Source: Branchiostoma lanceolatum
Taxonomy: Eukaryota; Chordata; Leptocardii; Amphioxiformes; Branchiostomatidae
Assembly: GCF_035083965.1 (NCBI RefSeq)
Contig: NC_089730.1
Span: 20,284,527 to 20,348,526 of the forward strand
DNA: 64,000 nt
Direction: 5' to 3'
Made by a program: the position numbers and the translations under genes. Shown here one piece after another: positions 58,991 through 64,000 of the stretch. How positions within the stretch are numbered: position 1 is the first letter of the stretch; each line of letters starts with the position of its first letter. The notes beneath the pieces were generated by a model, which saw only the letters and a program-made list of their open reading frames with translations, ran no database searches and was not told where the DNA came from.

Positions 58991-61900
58991 TCTTCTACAG
59001 CTGACCTGTCGCTAGGCTGGCGAAAGTGCCTGAAACTCGGCAAAACGTCCATTTAAGCTGACGAAAGTGAAACCGCGCCATACTTTTTAGCAGGGCGCGG
59101 CCATGTTTATTACCCACTATGCACTAATCTGGAAGAACTCACTACGCTGGCGGGGGTGTCCTGCTATAAAATCGAGTCGCCGTTGTTGTAGTAATGAGGC
59201 GATCTCCTATCAAGCAGATGTACGAGGCAATATTGTAACGTTTTTCTAGCTTCCCATTTTTGCAACAAACGACTTTCGTTACCAGAGGGGTAATTTGTAA
59301 CAAAACAGGGAGCTAGAAGAAAAAGAAAAAAAAAAAAAAAACAGAAAAAAAACATCATGCTTCACCTCATAATAACTGCTTTACCTTGAGAAAAACCTAA
59401 CAATTTTGCCTTCCAACCTCTGCTTGGAGCTTAGCACTGAGGCTCTGTATGGGATTATTGCATTACGAATTACCTGAAATTCCCAGCCCAGGGCCCATAA
59501 CGATTACGCCCTACGTTGCTTTGAACTAAAGCGGCCCATTACGAACTACGTACAATCAAAACAACTCATTCAATAGAAGATCGGGATAAAGGTACACCGC
59601 CCCCTTCCATGACCCTTGCCTGGGAGGTCATACTTGCAGAGTTGTTTGCTTGGTTTGTTTGTATACAAGGTAGCTACATGTTTATACAAAGCTTTACGAG
59701 TTCGAATTGATTTTTACGATTAAAGCGGGCAACACCGATTCTAAATAACCCTTTTTTGTGTACAAAAAATCTACTCCATAATGCAAACTCAAAAGGATAA
59801 ATAAATAATCATAACCTAAACTCATAGCTTTCTTTATTTTCATGATATAGTTACTAGTAGTATTATTTCAAACAATGAATACACAGAGACGTCCAAGATA
59901 TTTCTTCCAGCACCTTTATTTCATCACCAAGCTTTATAATGTCATATATATTTCATAATGTTATGCAGAACGAACACATCAAGGCAGTTCCCTCTTATAC
60001 AGAATCGGGAACATTACAGTTTAACATTCCTCTGCTTACTTTTTAAAGTATCGCCCTGATCTCACTCCAACACAATTTCTCCATTTTTGATATGTTACAT
60101 TACTTGCTTCACAGGCACTTTCTTTTTTCTCAATTATATTTGGGCCTAGTTTATTCTCTTTTATATTTTAACTTCACATTTCATGTCTTTGTCAAAGTCC
60201 TGATTGTGAATTTAACATGCAGATTTCCACTTTAATAATGATGAATGATATTCAACGGATTTTTTCAATAAGCTCAATAAACTCAACTCTGTGTGGCTTT
60301 TCAATGAAAGGGATGTCATCAAAGTTACATTTTTTGTCTCAAATGTTTTTCGTTACTTTTTTTGTTTAAAGGCCTTGTTGATTTTCATGTATTTCCATTT
60401 TCTGAACTCTGCCTTTTTGTGTTCCTACTTTAAAGTAACATTTTAATTCACACTACGGCCTTTAACCCTTCAATGCCAAGGGTGTTTTAGGGTGGGTGGG
60501 TGATTTTGCTTCTTTTAAGATGTTTTAAGTCCCTCACTTTAAGATATGCTAATTGACTTTGCTAAGAGGTTACATCGTCAATCACTTACGCTTGTGGCTT
60601 GTGGCTTGAGTTTTTGTTTGTTTTTTGGCCCAAGAAAATGTAAATGAATTGTAATGATATCTGGTATGTGATTGGGCTTTAGTATTTTGATTTTCGAATT
60701 GTTCAAGATTCTCAATTTTGATAAGTAGAAAGCCTTCCGACACTGATTTTAATGTTAGGAATCTCAACTGTAATTTAATTGAGCAGAGAAGAATTAAAGG
60801 CTTTATGTTTAGGCTTTATGTTTATTTACTTATGTTTTTTCCGAGTAATATGAAAAGCATTATCGTAAATCTTTATCTTTAAGTTATCACTTTGACCCAA
60901 GGTGGTATTGACACTCCTGAAACAGATGTTATATTTCTTCATATGTATATTTTTTTGCTGCGAGTTCCAAAACCCATTACAAATCTTCAATAAACCCATT
61001 TTGTATTGTAGTTACTTCATTGTTAATTTTTTCCGTCAAAATGAGGGTACGTATGTATGGGGAGGGGGGCAACTGGGTTACATGATTATGAATGGTTAGT
61101 TCTTGTCCTTATCTTACGAAATTTGAAACTTTTGATTTTGCATTCAAAAGAATGTCAAAAGAATGTAGAGTGTTTGAAATGAACACTTGTTTCTGGAGTG
61201 TATTATTACTTGAATATGGAATGAAATATCTTAAAGAACTTTTAAATCTTAATCGTAGCGGCATCGGCTAAAACCTCTTAACGTAGCCTACCCTGTTGTT
61301 ATGATAGTAATTTAGCACTTCTAAGATGTAGATCACCTTTTGCCTAGGCCTAGTCGATATTAAGCACTGAAATGCCATAAGTTAACCATCTAGCTTCCAT
61401 TCTAAGCATTCTTGGTCCTTGAGTAATGAGATAACGCTTAAACCTTAACATCTAATTATTCTTGACATAATGCATATGTCTTCTGTTGCCACACTGCTAT
61501 CTTAACACTTGCATCCTGATCCTCATTACTCCTTGAGTATTTATATGATTACTTAAGTCCTAGTGTTGCCAAACTTTGTTCCTTAACATAACCTTAATGC
61601 TATTGGCCTAACGTATTCTATTGGTTTAATGTTATATTTCAACATATTTCTCATTAGCTTTCTTGTTCCTTAAGCATGGAAACAATCACTTAAGTATTAA
61701 CGTGGTCTTGGATTTTGCACCTTAAAACAGTCGGTGGCTATGGTGGCTTACGATGTAGCGCTTTTGCTGAGAACTTTTATTTTGATTTGCTTTCTTTGCA
61801 TAATGTAGGTCTTTTCCCTAATTTCTTCCGCTCTTTGTTTTAATCGTTGGTTTAGAATTGTCCTTTCTTATATTCTAGGTTTCACTTTTGTCTAAATTTA

Positions 61901-63647
61901 CTTTTGAAAGCATTTGCGATGTCTTAGAGCCTGTTCCTCGTCTATAGCAATATGTAGCCATAATGGCAGTGCTAGGCCACTAATGTCGGGCGTTGATATG
62001 CTCTTTTAGCTATAGATCCTCCTAGATCCCTTGCCACTCCCCAACCCCTCCCAAACAAGAGATAAACTACATCAAATATGGTGTTGCCAAAGGTGGATAG
62101 TCCAGTGAGGATTTAACAAAGGCTGAGACCGTTGAGCGCCTAAAACAGTTGAAAAATCTCTCAGCTGTCTTTCAGTGAGAACACAGTCATTCACAAGGTC
62201 TTCCAAGGATCTCATAATGAGATTACATTGGTCTCTAGGGTCTGGCTCGTCCCTGGGTAAAACTAGGATTCAAAGTATTTATTTAGCCTTAATTTCTGAT
62301 AAGAAGAAATGAGACTTGGGTAGGATTGATTTGCTTTGACCTCATGATATCACCAGGAAGAAAGAGAAGCATCAGAAGATGACGAATAATTTCAGATCTT
62401 AGGATCAGGGTTAGCACTACTCTCAAGATTTTAAAAGTTCCTCTGCAAAATTCATAGTTTCTGTTAGAGCTAAGGGTATGGTTGAATTTGATGATGTTTT
62501 GTTAAGTGTCTTCATGTGGCTATGTTTAAAAACCATTTGAAAGTAAAGAAATCGCCAAGTTTGCACCGAATGTCATTATCGATTACATAATTTTTCATCG
62601 TAAACCATCAGCTAGAATACACGGAAAGGAATTACTGAGATGGAAAGTATCCCCCAAAAAGTTTCGAAAAATAAGTTCAAGTTGCTACGTTTAGAATCTG
62701 TTTCGTATCAGTCATGTCCAAGGTTCGTTCCATGTCGGGAAGTCAACAACAGCGGTGTATATTTGTATGTGTATGGATAATGCATGGACCAAAATATCTA
62801 GGATTCTTTTTTTTTTCTTTTCAAGCGGAATTAGATGAATTAATGAATTAATCAATTCTGTGTATAATTGTTACCGAATTGTATATTCATGTTTACTGAC
62901 TTTTGATGTCTAATGTTTATTGTTTGATTTGGTTTCGTATTGTTTTCTATTATCATTTCAGGTTTGGGAGGACAACTTGTAAAGGTGTTGATACACCTGT
63001 TTTGTCCTCCCTTCCACTTGTTTTTCCATGTGGTAAATTCAAATAAAGAAATAAAGAAATAAAGATGAAGATGAAATTCTAGTTGGAAATATGCGTTTAA
63101 CTTTTTGTATAAGATGACTTTCTCCATTGGTTCTATACTCAACGCCAAAATGTCAACAGTAATCTAAAAAAAATGTTGGGCCCTAAAGTCTTTAATTATC
63201 AATGTACCTTGACTCACTGAATTGGTCCTGATATGTTTTTACTTGAACAGCTCGTGTATATAGTTTAGATAACTGGGATCATGATTAATGAGATGGAAGG
63301 GACAAAAAATTTCAGATAAGCTCTTTTTACGTCAGCTTTGCTCCATATTCTATCGACAGTCAACGCATTGGTCAGTGACAGAGTCACATGTGGCACTGTA
63401 AGGCTGTGAACTGCACTTCTGGTAGTCTCTGATTATTTGAAATCACAGTTGCAATTAGATGACTTTTGAGCCAAGATTACCAAAACCCCTGTTTTTGGTT
63501 AGGTCCTTCTGGTCATTTGGGCGATGATTGGTTGTTTACTCATACTTCCTCCTTTTTTTATCTACTACTCTGTATTTCCGAGGTATTACCATTATTGATC
63601 CATACACAAACTAATAAACGCCGATGGAGTGTTTCATTTCAAAATGT
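58991..63647. other. Gene-poor AT-rich stretch
   Basis: 4.6 kb. The first 150 bp is GC-richer and is probably the LAP1-like promoter. The rest is AT-rich, with A runs (59320-59350), a hairpin (62966-63011), AATAAAG repeats (63043-63065) and no convincing coding region, RNA gene or long repeat. Short frames here are random. Confidence 0.55.
62966..63011. repeat. Perfect-stem hairpin
   Basis: GGGAGGACAA and TTGTCCTCCC pair exactly, with an inner AGGTGT / ACACCT pair around TGAT. Total 46 bp. It could be a very small foldback element or the stem of a transcript. Confidence 0.6.
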
Positions 63648-64000
63648 TTAAGGGTAGGCTGGTGCGACTGGCAGGGGCTCGATAACAGGCACAGGGTACG
63701 GGTAGGGAAGCGGGTAGATGAACGGTTTGATCAGGTAATAACGACTGATCAGCCAGTACAGGAAGCGGCAGAGGAGGCGAGCAACGCGATCGGCGAAGAT
63801 TTGCACGAGTTTTTTGAAGCGGAGGTAACACTTGAGCAGATTCAGGACGTACCGCAGGAACCGGTTCACCTTAGCTGAGAAGAGCCAAGTGTAACTCTCT
63901 ATCAATTTTTCAACCTTGTCAATGACAGCGTCCAAGAGCTCGCAGAAGTCTTGGAAAGCCTCCAAAAAGAACTTCCGGAAATATTCCCGGATATAGCTTA
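63648..64000 (-). CDS. C-terminal part of an unidentified protein, cut by the right edge
   Basis: I do not recognise it. The open frame enters at base 64000 and runs to a stop at 63648, giving about 117 residues. It is rich in Phe, Tyr, Leu, Arg and Lys with repeated amphipathic helices (FLEAFQDFCELLDAVIDKVE, then RYVLNLLKCYLRFKKLVQIF and RVARLLCRFLYWLISRYYLI). It ends in a Pro/Tyr/Val tail (IYPLPYPYPVPVIEPLPVAP). No membrane span is uninterrupted by charge. GC content is higher than in the flanking 4 kb, which supports real coding. Exon limits to the right are unknown. Confidence 0.6.
   Translation of the reverse strand, partial: SYIREYFRKFFLEAFQDFCELLDAVIDKVEKLIESYTWLFSAKVNRFLRYVLNLLKCYLRFKKLVQIFADRVARLLCRFLYWLISRYYLIKPFIYPLPYPYPVPVIEPLPVAPAYP

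Noticed and set aside
58356-59015. 219-codon plus frame
   Set aside because: Antisense shadow of the first exon of the LAP1-like gene, which has family matches on the minus strand.
58991-63647. Possible RNA gene or tRNA in the gene-poor stretch
   Set aside because: I found no cloverleaf with A and B boxes by eye. A covariance-model search would be decisive.

Overview
The window looks like nuclear DNA of a lancelet (cephalochordate, Branchiostoma-like). The genes are chordate orthologues split into many short exons with GT/AG introns, and the space between exons is full of foldback (MITE-like) elements, microsatellites and LINE tails. I built every gene model by hand from splice signals, reading-frame phase and remembered family sequences. 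Each full model closes in frame, but no transcript evidence was available.

Layout, left to right: a serine-rich exon of an unknown gene running off the left edge (207-423, minus); a torsin-family AAA+ ATPase (2943-7475, plus) carrying two extracellular-type modules inserted in its C-terminal part; METTL13/eEF1AKNMT (8811-16886, minus) head-to-head with ITPA (17368-22601, plus); a small secreted, probably BRICHOS-domain protein (24279-29045, minus) with a 13-bp minisatellite in its 3' UTR; a repeat-filled gap with a 126-bp satellite; a DED-containing caspase-8-like initiator caspase (33286-39311, minus); a SEZ6-like CUB/Sushi membrane protein with a Thr-rich stalk (41046-54842, minus); a LAP1/LULL1-type torsin cofactor (56105-58990, minus); a gene-poor AT-rich stretch; and the end of an unknown gene at the right edge (63648-64000, minus).

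Two themes stand out. First, a torsin ATPase and its activating cofactor (TOR1AIP-like, arginine finger conserved) lie about 50 kb apart, and the torsin is a chimera made by phase 1-1 exon insertion. Second, six exons in four genes have partial tandem copies. Every copy carries the 3' splice acceptor plus the 5' part of the exon, and every copy lies upstream of the intact exon (17 extra copies in ITPA, 9 in the SEZ6-like gene, 1-2 in METTL13 and the BRICHOS-like gene).
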